Positions 53,940-62,602 of a stretch of 64,000 nucleotides of DNA are shown here, piece by piece. This stretch comes from Woeseiaceae bacterium. Lineage in GTDB: Bacteria; Pseudomonadota; Gammaproteobacteria; Steroidobacterales; Woeseiaceae. Positions within the stretch are counted from its first letter, which is position 1. Every line of letters starts with the position of its first letter. The stretch covers positions 1 through 64,000 of the forward strand of contig JAJFKP010000049.1 in NCBI GenBank assembly GCA_021773135.1, in the 5' to 3' direction. The notes beneath the pieces were generated by a model, which saw only the letters and a list, made by a program, of their open reading frames with translations, ran no database searches and was not told the DNA's origin. The translations under genes and the position numbers were made by a program.

Positions 53940-54765
53940 GGAGAATTTCTTTAGTGCCCTGACGCTAACAACAGTTCTGAATCAGTTGCCGGCATTGACC
54001 ACTGTCAGAGTCGACATGACGCTGGTGTTGATAGTAGCGAGCATTGATCTGTCGGTCGGATCTGTACTGGATTTGAGCGCCACGGTCGTCGGCCTGGCTG
54101 CCGTGAGCTGGGGGTCGTCCATTCCGGTGGCGTGCCTGATGGGCCTCGCCACGGGCCTGACCCGCGGCTCAGTTATCGGGCTACTGGTCTCCTACCTGTC
54201 TTTGCCGTCATTTATTGTCACGCTCGCCATGCTGGAGGTGGCCCGCAGACTGGCCTAAATCACCACGGATTCGCAAACGGTCTACACTGGCTCCCATCGA
54301 GGGAATTGCGCTGCCATTGCCCGTCGTGGGTGTCTCCGGCGACCTGGTATTTTCCCTGGCCCTCGTGGTGCTCGGGCAATTCGTTTTATCCAGAACGCTG
54401 TTTGGCCCTTACATCGTCGCCATAGGGACCAACGAAAAAGCGGCGCGACTGTCCGGCATCGACACACGTCCATCGGCTGCTGGTGCTGGCACTTTCGGGA
54501 GCACCGGCCGGCCCGGGCGGCATATGCAAAGCAGCCTATCTCGGGTCAGCTGACCCGAACGCGGGCATCGGCCTGGAGTTGTCCGCTATTGCAGCGGCGG
54601 TAATCGGCGGCACGAGTCTCATGGGTGGACTTGGCTCGATCGTCGGTGCATTCGCCGCCATACTGATTATTTCTATCCTGCAGAGCGGGCTCGCTCCAAT
54701 CGGTGTATCGGAACCGAGCAAGCGCCTCATCACCGGTGCTGTCATCACTGTGGCAGTGCCAATCG
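53940..54765 (+). pseudogene. Dead sugar ABC transporter permease (RbsC/XylH type)
   Basis: Three plus-strand frames together give a ribose-type permease. First: ENFFSALTLTTVLNQLPAL, VDMTLVLIVASIDLSVGSVL (the family's IDLSVGS landmark), GSVIGLLVSYLSLPSFIVTL, then a stop at 54258. Second: LPVVGVSGDLVFSLALVVLG, GPYIVAIGTNEKAARLSGID. Third: AIAAAVIGGTSLMGGLGSIV, GAFAAILIISILQSGLAPIG. Two frame changes and a stop break it, and the first membrane segments are missing. No ATPase or binding-protein gene is left nearby. It shows that a pentose-type ABC importer once stood here. Confidence 0.83.
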
Positions 54766-54832
54766 ATCACTGGCGTTCGAAACACAGGCAAAGCCAGCTT
54801 CGCCCAACTTCTATAAAGTTCGCCCGTTCGCC

Positions 54833-55762
54833 TTATTGCGATCCCACATACTCATTCCACCGATCGATAAACCGGACGGCCGCATTGACCGTGCGTCGCG
54901 CCGCGTCTTCGCCCCTTTTCGCCGTGCCTTCTTTCGGATCCCGTGCGCCCCATACGCCGGTGGAGGACATTTCGGCCGACGATGTTTTCTTGCCGGTCTC
55001 TTCCGCCTTTAACCCTTCAGCCAGGAAAAGCATCAATGCGGTAGGATCTCCGTCGACAACCTCGGGCAGCATGTCCTCGAGGTGTTGTGGCAGGGTCAAC
55101 TCGGCTGCGACCGCCTTATCCAGTTGCACGAGACTCGGCATCAGGTACAGGGAATTGGACGTCTCGCTGGTGCCGCCGTGGCGATCCAGCACCGTGGCGG
55201 GCGGCTCCGGGTCGGGATCCATAAATGGTCCAACTGCCTGCCCGAAGCTGACGGCAACGCCCGCCGTGGTCTGATTGATCTGATCGACGAGCAATGTGGT
55301 GATCGCCCGATTGCCGCCGTGCGCATTCATGATAATGAAGCGCTTGAATCCATGATGGATAAGGCTCTCGACCGCCTCAAGATGGACCTGGACGATAGTG
55401 TCGGCACTGAGTGTGATCGTGCCAGCCATGCCCATATGGTAGGGCGATTGTCCGACCATTAATACCGGCGCCACCAGAACGTCTCGTTCCTGTGCAATGA
55501 GTTTGCTGCGTTCGACACCGTTGATGAAATCCGTACCAATGGGGAGATGATCTCCGTGTTGTTCCAGTGAACCCACGGGAATTATCACCAGGTCAGATTT
55601 TTCGAGAAATGCTTCGACCTCCGGATAGGTCATGTGTGGCAAATAATTTTTGACTTTCTGCTGTGTCCAGAGAGGATTCGTTTGCGCTGTCGATTGCATT
55701 GACATCAGGCTTATCAGCAATACAAATACTACGTGCTGCAAATATTCTTTTCGGGATCTCAT
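54833..55762 (-). CDS. Secreted creatininase family protein
   Basis: 309 residues with GGAGAGG upstream. A signal peptide ends near MQSTAQ. The creatininase/MftE-type core shows VIIPVGSLEQHGDHLPIGTD (E67, H69, D71 and H72 region as metal ligands), HMGMAGTITLSADTIVQV, RFIIMNAHGGNRAITTLLV and GGTSETSNSLYLMPSLV. These are metal-dependent amidohydrolases acting on creatinine-like ring amides. Export is less common for the family. It lies just upstream of the exported RidA gene's end in the same direction: RidA (56364-55801) precedes it by 38 bases, so both are probably one operon. Confidence 0.9.
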   Translation of the reverse strand: MRSRKEYLQHVVFVLLISLMSMQSTAQTNPLWTQQKVKNYLPHMTYPEVEAFLEKSDLVIIPVGSLEQHGDHLPIGTDFINGVERSKLIAQERDVLVAPVLMVGQSPYHMGMAGTITLSADTIVQVHLEAVESLIHHGFKRFIIMNAHGGNRAITTLLVDQINQTTAGVAVSFGQAVGPFMDPDPEPPATVLDRHGGTSETSNSLYLMPSLVQLDKAVAAELTLPQHLEDMLPEVVDGDPTALMLFLAEGLKAEETGKKTSSAEMSSTGVWGARDPKEGTAKRGEDAARRTVNAAVRFIDRWNEYVGSQ

Positions 55763-55800
55763 TAACTGCCTCTCCTTTCGCCGGTTTTTCTAACGTGGCG

Positions 55801-56364
55801 CTAGTCTTCGACTTCAACGATCATTTCGATTTCAACAGCCTGACCCCGCGGCAGCGACGCCATGCCGACTGCTGCCCGCGCATGTTTGCCTCTTTCACCA
55901 AATACTTCGACGATCAGATCTGAAAACCCGTTGATAACGCTCGGTTGCTCAACAAAGTCCGGTTCCGAATTGACCATGCCCAGAACTTTTACCACCCGTT
56001 TCACCTTGTCCAGATCGCCAAGCATGTACTTCAGCACGGCAAGCTGGTTAATGGCCGTCAGCCTGGCACCTTCATAGCCCTGTTCAATGCTGACATCTGC
56101 CCCCAATTTGCCTGTGATTTCGCTGCCATCAGCACGCTTGGGTCCCTTGCCGGCCAGGAAAATCAGGTTACCGGTGCGGACGCCGTTGACGTAATTGGCA
56201 ACTGGTTGAGGCGGTTCCGGCAAAACGATGCCTAGTTCCTTGAGCCTTGCTTCGGGATCGAACGTGCCGTCATCGTTCGAGTTCTGCGCGTGCGAGGGAG
56301 TGCCGACCGCGGCCATAAAGAAAAACAGCAGCAGTGATACGGATGAGGCAATGAGTCTGTTCAT
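55801..56364 (-). CDS. Exported RidA (YjgF/YER057c/UK114) family protein
   Basis: 187 residues from ATG 56364. A signal peptide ends near PSHAQ. The RidA fold follows: VANYVNGVRTGNLIFLAGKG, YEGARLTAINQLAVLKYMLG, VKRVVKVLGMVNSEPDFVEQ, ARAAVGMASLPRGQAVEIEM. The conserved arginine in RAAVG, which binds the carboxylate of imines, is present. RidA proteins deaminate reactive enamines and imines; an exported form may act on amidohydrolase or amine-oxidase products. It precedes the creatininase gene in a likely operon. Confidence 0.87.
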   Translation of the reverse strand: MNRLIASSVSLLLFFFMAAVGTPSHAQNSNDDGTFDPEARLKELGIVLPEPPQPVANYVNGVRTGNLIFLAGKGPKRADGSEITGKLGADVSIEQGYEGARLTAINQLAVLKYMLGDLDKVKRVVKVLGMVNSEPDFVEQPSVINGFSDLIVEVFGERGKHARAAVGMASLPRGQAVEIEMIVEVED

Positions 56365-56469
56365 AATCTTGGTTTCTTCTATTAATAAGTTATTGTTCTT
56401 TCCACTAGACGCCATTGTAGCAAGAGTTTGGCGCACCGGATTCAATTACCGAGACAGTGCAATGGTATT

Positions 56470-56512
56470 GCGCAATAAAAAAAGGGCCCATCTGGGCCCT
56501 TTCTTATTGCGC
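56470..56512 (-). terminator. Rho-independent terminator after mscL
   Basis: Outer arms GCGCAATAA and TTATTGCGC enclose a GGGCCC stem with loop ATCT. Read on the minus strand, the GC stem is followed by a run of seven T. It starts 15 bases past the mscL stop and can work in both directions. Confidence 0.82.
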
Positions 56513-56526
56513 TAACAGTTGCAACG

Positions 56527-56928
56527 CTATGACGATTTCAGCGCATCTCTGATTTCCTGCAGCAGCACTACTTCTTCAGAAGGTTTCGGCGGTGCAGCCG
56601 GAGCTTCTTCTTCCTTCTTCTTCATTGAATTCATAGCCCTGACGACCATGAAAATTGCGAATGCAATGATGATGAAATCGACCACTGTTTGAATAAAACT
56701 GCCGTAGTTCAGCATTACTTCGTCCACTCCCTCGGACGCTGCCTGCAGTTGCACACTCAGGTCGCTAAAGTCGACACCGCCCAACAGCAATCCAATCGGC
56801 GGCATCAGAACGTCTGCAACGAATGACGAGACGATCTTGCCAAAGGCGCCACCGATGACGATACCTACCGCCATATCAACTACGTTACCCCGCATAGCGA
56901 AGTCTTTAAATTCGGACATCATTCCCAT
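56527..56928 (-). CDS. mscL: Large-conductance mechanosensitive channel
   Basis: 133 residues from ATG 56928 with GGGGAA upstream. The first transmembrane segment [20 protein letters not shown], the [15 protein letters not shown] segment and the second transmembrane helix [18 protein letters not shown] match MscL throughout. The C-terminal helix with [17 protein letters not shown] is typical. MscL opens under membrane tension to release solutes in osmotic downshock. A terminator follows. Confidence 0.97.
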   Translation of the reverse strand: MGMMSEFKDFAMRGNVVDMAVGIVIGGAFGKIVSSFVADVLMPPIGLLLGGVDFSDLSVQLQAASEGVDEVMLNYGSFIQTVVDFIIIAFAIFMVVRAMNSMKKKEEEAPAAPPKPSEEVVLLQEIRDALKSS

Positions 56929-57123
56929 GGTATTCCCCAAAGTTAATTAAATTTATTATCAGCTCGACCACGACGGATCGATGCCACGGTACCAACCGTT
57001 CTTATTCTGTTTCGTTAGATACCGGTTGTTTCGGCTGTGGTTTTAGCAGCTAATTCCGCACTTTACAAATTATGTAAACCATAAAGCATTGGATTATGAG
57101 TGATCTGCAACTGTTTCTTTTTA

Positions 57124-57552
57124 TTAATTTGTTGCGGTGCGCCATAAGGTCAGCATTTTCCAGATGCAGACAGTCGCAGCGATAACCTGTACAGGTGCCC
57201 AATATAACTGCCAGCCGAATATCGGCACACCATCGCAGATAGCTCCGCCCGCGAGATTGACGGTGACGAAGGTTTCCCAGATGACCGGCGCGGCCAGAAA
57301 CAGGATTCCGGCGATGGGCAAACCCAGCCAACGCAGCATGCTGTGGATATCGGCAAAAGGGCGCGCTGAGCCCAGCAACAAGGACGCACCGGCAGCAAGC
57401 GGCGCCATGCCAAGCAGCAGCCGGTAAAGTTCTTCGCCGTCCGCCCCGCAGTCAACGCGTTGTACTACTGCCAGCCAAAGGAAGTATGCATAGATCACCA
57501 TCCAGGCGACGAGCGTACTGCCGATTCGAAGAAAGACTTCTGATAGTCGCAT
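57124..57552 (-). CDS. Membrane protein of unknown function
   Basis: 142 residues from ATG 57552. Four hydrophobic segments are seen: GSTLVAWMVIYAYFLWLAVV, LLGMAPLAAGASLLLGSA, LGLPIAGILFLAAPVIWETF and LYWAPVQVIAATVCIWKML. No family is recognised. It lies between mscL and the Lrp gene, all on the minus strand. Confidence 0.7.
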   Translation of the reverse strand: MRLSEVFLRIGSTLVAWMVIYAYFLWLAVVQRVDCGADGEELYRLLLGMAPLAAGASLLLGSARPFADIHSMLRWLGLPIAGILFLAAPVIWETFVTVNLAGGAICDGVPIFGWQLYWAPVQVIAATVCIWKMLTLWRTATN

Positions 57553-57605
57553 TGGCGGATTCCGCAAGGGGTAAGTGTTCGACTGGCCTGCAACGTCCAG
57601 GGCCG

Positions 57606-58058
57606 TTACGCAATCATGGCCTGGTTCTTTTTGACGACCTTGAGAACTATCGAAGAAGAGGCATCCTTTACAGCCGGTAAACCAAGCAGCTCACCATCAA
57701 TAAACTGGCCGAATGAGTCCAGGTCTTTCGCGACCACCTCGAGCATAAAATCGATGTTACCGGAAATCATGTGACACGCCTGGACCTGCGGATGTTCTTT
57801 TGCCCGGCGCCTGAAGTCTTCGGCAAGGTCGGGGTGCTGGCGGTCGATGTTAACCTCCACAAACGCCTTCACATGGTGCCCCAGCTTCTTCTCATTCAGG
57901 TTAATCGTGAAATTCTCGATGATGCCTTTGTCAATCATCGCTTCAACCCGGCGCTGGCACGCGCTGGCTGAGAGGCTGATTTCCGTTGCGAGCTGCGACC
58001 AGCTGATGCGTCCGGCCTGCTGCAGCACGGACAGGATGCGTGCGTCGTATCGATCCAT
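57606..58058 (-). CDS. Lrp/AsnC family transcriptional regulator
   Basis: 150 residues from ATG 58058 with AGGAAT upstream. The helix-turn-helix is LQQAGRISWSQLATEISLSA, SACQRRVEAMIDKGII. The RAM ligand domain follows (KAFVEVNIDRQHPDLAEDFR, VQACHMISGNIDFMLEVVAK, SSSIVLKVVKKN). Lrp-type proteins sense amino acids. It is divergent from a VOC protein gene beyond which an aminotransferase lies, so amino acid breakdown is a likely theme. Confidence 0.93.
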   Translation of the reverse strand: MDRYDARILSVLQQAGRISWSQLATEISLSASACQRRVEAMIDKGIIENFTINLNEKKLGHHVKAFVEVNIDRQHPDLAEDFRRRAKEHPQVQACHMISGNIDFMLEVVAKDLDSFGQFIDGELLGLPAVKDASSSIVLKVVKKNQAMIA

Positions 58059-58205
58059 AATAATGAATTCCTGCGGGTATCTGATCAATATAGTTAAAAA
58101 CCTGCAAAAAAGCATCAATTTGGTCCATTAAACGCCGGCACCCTGCTCGATTTCTAATCTACACTGGTCCACTAGTTAAAGGATAAGGATCGTCAGGAGA
58201 ATGCA

Positions 58206-58865
58206 ATGTCACACCTAAAGAAAATCGATCACGTTTCATACGCCTGCGAGGCGGGCAGTATCGAGAAATGGGCGTGGTTCCATATCGAAGTTGAAGGCGG
58301 CACGTTGATCAAGCGAATCGACGATGCGCGACCCGACGACCCGAACAGCAGTATGAAGATATGGTGTATCGACTATGGTGATTTCGGTATCGCGCTGATC
58401 GAAGGAATCGATCGCGCGGAAAAATCACAGGTCACGAGTTTCGTCGATAAGCACGGTGATCATTCCTGCCAACATGTCGCTTACGATTGCTACAACCTCG
58501 ATAAATTCATATCCCACATGAAATCTCTGGGCGGTCATCCGCGTGGCAATGTGCTCGTGCAGAACGACGGTTTCGGAATCCTCAAGCAGATGTTCGCAAA
58601 GGGCTATGCAAGTGGTCACGCGGGCGAGGCGACATTTCCAGAGTATTGCCAACGACCTCAAACTGAAGACGAGGCGCGTGAAGTTGAAATCACGTTCTCC
58701 GATCAGGCTGGCGGCGAGTTTTACAAACAGGTCCAGGACGCGATCGACGAAGGCGACACAGAGCCATTTTTCGACTTCAGCCACATGCCGGACGACTGGG
58801 AAGTGCCGCCGGAGAGCACCAAGAAAACAGCAAAGGATGCTGACGCGAAAATGGTCGCCGTATAA
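58206..58865 (+). CDS. VOC family protein, HPPD-like
   Basis: 219 residues with AGGAG 8 bases upstream of the ATG. The first half is VOC-like: LKKIDHVSYACEAGSIEKWA, MKIWCIDYGDFGIALIEGID, then GDHSCQHVAYDCYNLDKFIS and MKSLGGHPRG. The histidine in SCQHVAY matches an iron-binding position of 4-hydroxyphenylpyruvate dioxygenase-like enzymes. The C-terminus is acidic and Lys-rich. Whether a full metal site exists is unclear. It diverges from an Lrp regulator and ends 7 bases from the convergent aminotransferase gene. Confidence 0.8.
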   Translation: MSHLKKIDHVSYACEAGSIEKWAWFHIEVEGGTLIKRIDDARPDDPNSSMKIWCIDYGDFGIALIEGIDRAEKSQVTSFVDKHGDHSCQHVAYDCYNLDKFISHMKSLGGHPRGNVLVQNDGFGILKQMFAKGYASGHAGEATFPEYCQRPQTEDEAREVEITFSDQAGGEFYKQVQDAIDEGDTEPFFDFSHMPDDWEVPPESTKKTAKDADAKMVAV

Positions 58866-58872
58866 TTCGGAC

Positions 58873-60063
58873 TCAGGATTGCAGGCTGCTGACGAAGTCC
58901 CTGATTTTGTCAGCAGCTTTTTTCAGTTCTGCACTATTGGTCAGGTATCCAATACGCACCAGGTTCTTCGCCGAGTCGCCAAATGCGGACCCCGGGACCA
59001 CTGCAACACCGCTGTGATCCAGCAGCCTGTTCGCAAACTCGTCGCCGTCACAACCCACGGCGGATACATCCACCATCACGAACATGCCGCCGGCCGGTTT
59101 GTGCACAAGCAGGCCGTCGATTTGTGCCAGCGCCTCACAGAGCGCGTCGCGTCGGGTCCGCGTCGTTGCTTTGATTTTCTCGAGCTCGTCGGGTGGCTCA
59201 CGAAGCGCTTGTGTCACCGCATCCTGGGTGAACTGGCTGACACCGAAAACCATGCTTTGTGACAGCGTATCCAGATGACGTGCGAGTGTGCCGGGACCAA
59301 TTGCCCAGCCGAGCCGCCATCCGGTCATCGCATGAGACTTGGATACGCTGCTGACTGCGACGACGTTTTGGCGGGCCTCCGGGATGCAAAGTGGAGAAAA
59401 GTGTTCGCCTTCGAATATGAGGTCGCTATAAACCTCATCGGAAATCAGCCAGATATTTTTCTTGCGGCACAACTCTGCAAGTTCGACCCATCTAGCTCGC
59501 GAGAAGACCGTGCCTGTCGGGTTGCCGGGTGAATTCGCCAGGATGACTCGGGTCCTGTCGGACACGACCGCGGCAATCCGGTCGACATCGAGGTCATATC
59601 CGGAATGCGGGGAAAGTGGCACCGTGATGAACTCGGCTCCGCCACCGCAAGCGACGCCCTCATAGGTTGCGTAGAACGGTTCCAGCAGGATGACTTCGTC
59701 GCCCGGACCCGCCAGACATAGCATCGTGGCGAAAAGTGCAGCCTGCGCGCCCGGGAATACAACGACCTGCCCGAAGTCGAAGTGCTGGCCGGTTTGGCGC
59801 GAGTATAATCTTGCAATTTCCTGTCGCAGGTCGGTTTCGCCCGGCACCGGCGCGTAATGCGTGCGCTGGCTACGCATACTTGCAGCAGCCGTTTCAATAA
59901 TGCTATTTGGCGTATCGAAGTCCGGATCGCCGACCCCTAAATGAATGATGTTCCGACCCGCGCGCTCCATTTCCACTGCCCGGTCTGTCACGTCCCAAGC
60001 CCGCGCGCGCGGACCCGACAGGCGCTCGGTTAGTGGGGAATACTTCAGATCGGGTCTGGTCAC
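58873..60063 (-). CDS. Class I/II pyridoxal phosphate aminotransferase
   Basis: 396 residues from a GTG start. Fold type I residues are in place: N181 in NSPGNPTGTVF, D209 and Y212 in ISDEVYSDL, Schiff-base lysine K242 in SSVSKSHAMTGWRLGWAIG, and an arginine near NLVRIGYL. The N-terminus (IIHLGVGDPDFDTPNSI, THYAPVPGETDLRQEIARLY) fits the Ib subgroup that uses aspartate, alanine or aromatic amino acids. Cytoplasmic. Context with Lrp and a VOC protein suggests amino acid catabolism; the exact amino acid is unknown. Confidence 0.9.
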   Translation of the reverse strand: MTRPDLKYSPLTERLSGPRARAWDVTDRAVEMERAGRNIIHLGVGDPDFDTPNSIIETAAASMRSQRTHYAPVPGETDLRQEIARLYSRQTGQHFDFGQVVVFPGAQAALFATMLCLAGPGDEVILLEPFYATYEGVACGGGAEFITVPLSPHSGYDLDVDRIAAVVSDRTRVILANSPGNPTGTVFSRARWVELAELCRKKNIWLISDEVYSDLIFEGEHFSPLCIPEARQNVVAVSSVSKSHAMTGWRLGWAIGPGTLARHLDTLSQSMVFGVSQFTQDAVTQALREPPDELEKIKATTRTRRDALCEALAQIDGLLVHKPAGGMFVMVDVSAVGCDGDEFANRLLDHSGVAVVPGSAFGDSAKNLVRIGYLTNSAELKKAADKIRDFVSSLQS

Positions 60064-60153
60064 TATGCGTAACGGGCCTGTACAGACTGCTGTAGGATTG
60101 CGGCGACAATAACTATAATTTCCGGCAAATGATATGGCAGTTAAGTGAGTGAA

Positions 60154-60846
60154 ATGTTTGAGCGAATGACGCTGTCTCTTGCGGCTTTATTGCTGTCGTT
60201 CCCGGTCCACGCCGAACCGGATCTCTCCGGAATCTGGATGCTTGCAGGTCGGGTCACAGAAAGCGATGTCCAGCTGACCGACGCAGCGTTGAGGATTCAG
60301 GCGGAATACGATCTCTTATCGGACGACCCGTCTCTTTACTGCGAACCCGCCAGCACATCCCGAGTATGGGCCAATCCAAATGTCCGCATCGCGTTTGATC
60401 AGGCACCAGATCGTGTTGAGATCAGCTATGAATTCTATGACCTGCGGCGCGACATTCCGCTTGGCGTGCCCGCTGAAATTTCAGGATCCCCAAGCACCAA
60501 GAATGTGGCTGGCACCTATTTTTCAAAGATGGGTTCGTCAGTCGCGTGGTATGAAGGCGATCATCTGCTCATTGAAACTCGCAATCACTCTCCCGGATAT
60601 ATTCGGACATCTCGTGGAATTCCCCAGTCAGAAAACACTGTAACGACCGAAAAGCTGTGGATAGAAGACGGCGACCTGCGATTGACGCTTACGTATGTCG
60701 ATAAAACCTTGTTTGCAGCACCATTTGTACTGGAACATCGGTTCGAAAAGCTTAAAAGTACCGAGTTACCCCTTTACAACTGCACCGACGCGGACTATGA
60801 CTGGTTTGAAAAGTTGAACGCACCCGCCACCGGAGAATCACCGTGA
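60154..60846 (+). CDS. Secreted protein of unknown function, first gene of the DUF6152 operon
   Basis: 230 residues from ATG 60154; a GTG 9 bases earlier is an alternative start. A signal peptide ends near FPVHAEP, followed directly by DLSGIWML, a motif seen at the start of many small beta-barrel-like secreted proteins of this type. Later segments YCEPASTSRVWANPNVRIAF, YEGDHLLIETRNHSPGYIR and FVLEHRFEKLKSTELPLYNC resemble companion proteins found next to DUF6152 genes. The stop overlaps the next start (GTGA). Function unknown; periplasmic. Confidence 0.78.
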   Translation: MFERMTLSLAALLLSFPVHAEPDLSGIWMLAGRVTESDVQLTDAALRIQAEYDLLSDDPSLYCEPASTSRVWANPNVRIAFDQAPDRVEISYEFYDLRRDIPLGVPAEISGSPSTKNVAGTYFSKMGSSVAWYEGDHLLIETRNHSPGYIRTSRGIPQSENTVTTEKLWIEDGDLRLTLTYVDKTLFAAPFVLEHRFEKLKSTELPLYNCTDADYDWFEKLNAPATGESP

Positions 60847-62042
60847 AAACCATCCTGATGACTTTGCTGGCGTTCGTTACTACAACTTCGATGGCGCACC
60901 ATGCGACTGTCGCCAACTTTACCCGGGACATCATTTCGGCTGAGGGCGTAATTGAGCAAGTACGATTTCAGAATCCGCATGCGTCAGTACTTATCAAGCA
61001 TACCGAAGACGATGGCAACGAAATTTATTGGCTAATCGAAACAGGGGCCAGGACGACGCTGGAGCGCAAAGGCATAACCCTGGATCGTCTTAAAGTCGGT
61101 TCAACGATAAAAGCGACCGGTCTCAAGGGTCGCCGGCAGTTCACGATGTATCTGCAGGAAATCGTTTTTGAAGACGGCACGACCTTCACGCCGGAACAGG
61201 AAGCGGCTGACGCGGAAGATGCCGCTATTCGCGCCGAGCTGGTGGCAATGGCTGATGACTTCATCAATCTGCGCATGATGCAGGGCTTTGATCACGACAT
61301 GCCGCTGGATGAAGCCTATCGCTGGCAGGACGAAATGGTAGAGATCATGCGTCCCGAACTGGGCGAGGTCGTCGGTTATAAAACAGGTGGACACGATCCG
61401 GGGCCCGGGTTTGCAACATTCCCGCCCGATGGCATCCGTGCCTATATTCTGAGCGGCATGCTTCGCAAAGACGGCGACGCCATCAAAGTAGCGGATACGA
61501 AAGTCGGATTTCTCGAAGCGGACTTTGCGTTTCGCGTCGGCAGTGCCAGCATTAACGAGGCGAAAACTGATCTTGAGATTCTGGCGGGTCTCGATGCCAT
61601 CATCCCATTCGCCGAAGTGCCGGATCCCTACTACGATCCCGATACTCGCTCAATCAACGGCACCATCGTTGCGAATATGGGGACGCGTATGTCGTTCACC
61701 GGCACACCAGTGCCGATCCGGGCTACGCCGGAGTGGCTGGAACGGATCAATAATTTCACCTTCGCCGTGATTGACGAGCACGACACCGTCATTCAGTCGG
61801 GCCAGATGAACGGCTGGTACGAGCCAATCACGGTCGTTCGCTGGATACGCGATCAAATAGCAGAATCAGGAAAGGAACTTCTGCCGGGGCAATTACTCTC
61901 ACTGGGTAATGTGGGCATTCTCAGGCAGATTCATGAGGGGTCTCCGAGGGGACCGGCCTATCAAAGTGATCAATTCAGGCTTGAATACTACGGACTGACT
62001 GACGGTGAACCGGCAACTGTGACCATTAACATAGACAGATGA
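60843..62042 (+). CDS. Exported fusion of a DUF6152 domain and a 2-keto-4-pentenoate hydratase-like domain
   Basis: 399 residues from a GTG that overlaps the previous stop. A signal peptide ends at SMAHH. Residues 19-118 are a DUF6152 domain (AEGVIEQVRFQNPHASVLIK, IYWLIETGARTTLERKGI, GSTIKATGLKGRRQFTMYLQ). Residues 130-399 are FAH/hydratase-like: MPLDEAYRWQDEMVEIM, VVGYKTGG, IRAYILSGMLRKDGDAIKV, FLEADFAFRV, the acidic metal site region, LLPGQLLSLGNVG. Hydratases of this family act on 2-keto-dienoates from aromatic ring cleavage and are normally cytoplasmic. Export together with a DUF6152 domain is unusual. The substrate is unknown. Confidence 0.83.
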   Translation: MKTILMTLLAFVTTTSMAHHATVANFTRDIISAEGVIEQVRFQNPHASVLIKHTEDDGNEIYWLIETGARTTLERKGITLDRLKVGSTIKATGLKGRRQFTMYLQEIVFEDGTTFTPEQEAADAEDAAIRAELVAMADDFINLRMMQGFDHDMPLDEAYRWQDEMVEIMRPELGEVVGYKTGGHDPGPGFATFPPDGIRAYILSGMLRKDGDAIKVADTKVGFLEADFAFRVGSASINEAKTDLEILAGLDAIIPFAEVPDPYYDPDTRSINGTIVANMGTRMSFTGTPVPIRATPEWLERINNFTFAVIDEHDTVIQSGQMNGWYEPITVVRWIRDQIAESGKELLPGQLLSLGNVGILRQIHEGSPRGPAYQSDQFRLEYYGLTDGEPATVTINIDR

Positions 62043-62458
62043 ACAAACCAATTCGCATATTATTGGGCAGCGCCTTAAGCAGCATACTGCTTTTGTCGGT
62101 GGCGCAGGCTCATCATGGATGGGGCGGCTACAAGGAGCGCATCCAGACCACGGTCACGATCACCGAGCTCAGGCTTGGTAATCCCCACGATCGATTGATC
62201 GCAACCGACGCAGGCGGCCAGGAATGGAATCTGCTGCTGGCGCCGCCGGCAAGGAACCGGCGTTTCGGCTTTAATGAAGACAGCGTCAGCGTTGGCGATG
62301 AAATTGATATCTACGCGCAAAAACATCCGCAGCGATTTGAGCTGAAAGTTCACTGTATATATAAGAGTGGCGAGCTCCTATATACCTATCGCTACAACAA
62401 TGGCCGCACAAGTCTTGCCCGGCAGCGAAACAACGAGTCCTGCGAAGATTTGTCCTAG
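62039..62458 (+). CDS. Secreted DUF6152 family protein
   Basis: 139 residues; the ATG overlaps the previous stop (ATGA). A signal peptide ends at AQAHHGWGGY, the histidine-rich start typical of mature DUF6152 proteins. The small beta domain follows (TVTITELRLGNPHDRLIATD, WNLLLAPPARNRRFGF, VGDEIDIYAQKHPQRFELKV). The C-terminal 30 residues are basic with a cysteine. The function of the family is unknown; the double histidine at the new N-terminus after cleavage could bind metal. Confidence 0.82.
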   Translation: MNKPIRILLGSALSSILLLSVAQAHHGWGGYKERIQTTVTITELRLGNPHDRLIATDAGGQEWNLLLAPPARNRRFGFNEDSVSVGDEIDIYAQKHPQRFELKVHCIYKSGELLYTYRYNNGRTSLARQRNNESCEDLS

Positions 62459-62470
62459 TCGCGGCAGCAC

Positions 62471-62533
62471 GTGGGAGCGGCTTCAGCCGCGCTGCATTTG
62501 TTGACTTTCAATCGCGGCTGAAGCCGCTCCCAC
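62471..62533. repeat. REP-like inverted repeat (BIME-like pair)
   Basis: 62471-62491 (begins GTGGGAGCGGCTTCAGCCG) and 62513-62533 (ends GGCTGAAGCCGCTCCCAC) are perfect 21-bp inverted arms around a 21-base centre. GTGGGAGCGGCTTCAGCCG-type units are common dispersed repeats in gammaproteobacteria. It lies between convergent genes and could stop transcription from both sides. Confidence 0.78.
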
Positions 62534-62602
62534 AATCTCAATTGTCGGGCTCCTTATCGCGACCAAAGCCGCATCTACAAACTTCATTGAACATGCCTGT
62601 AT

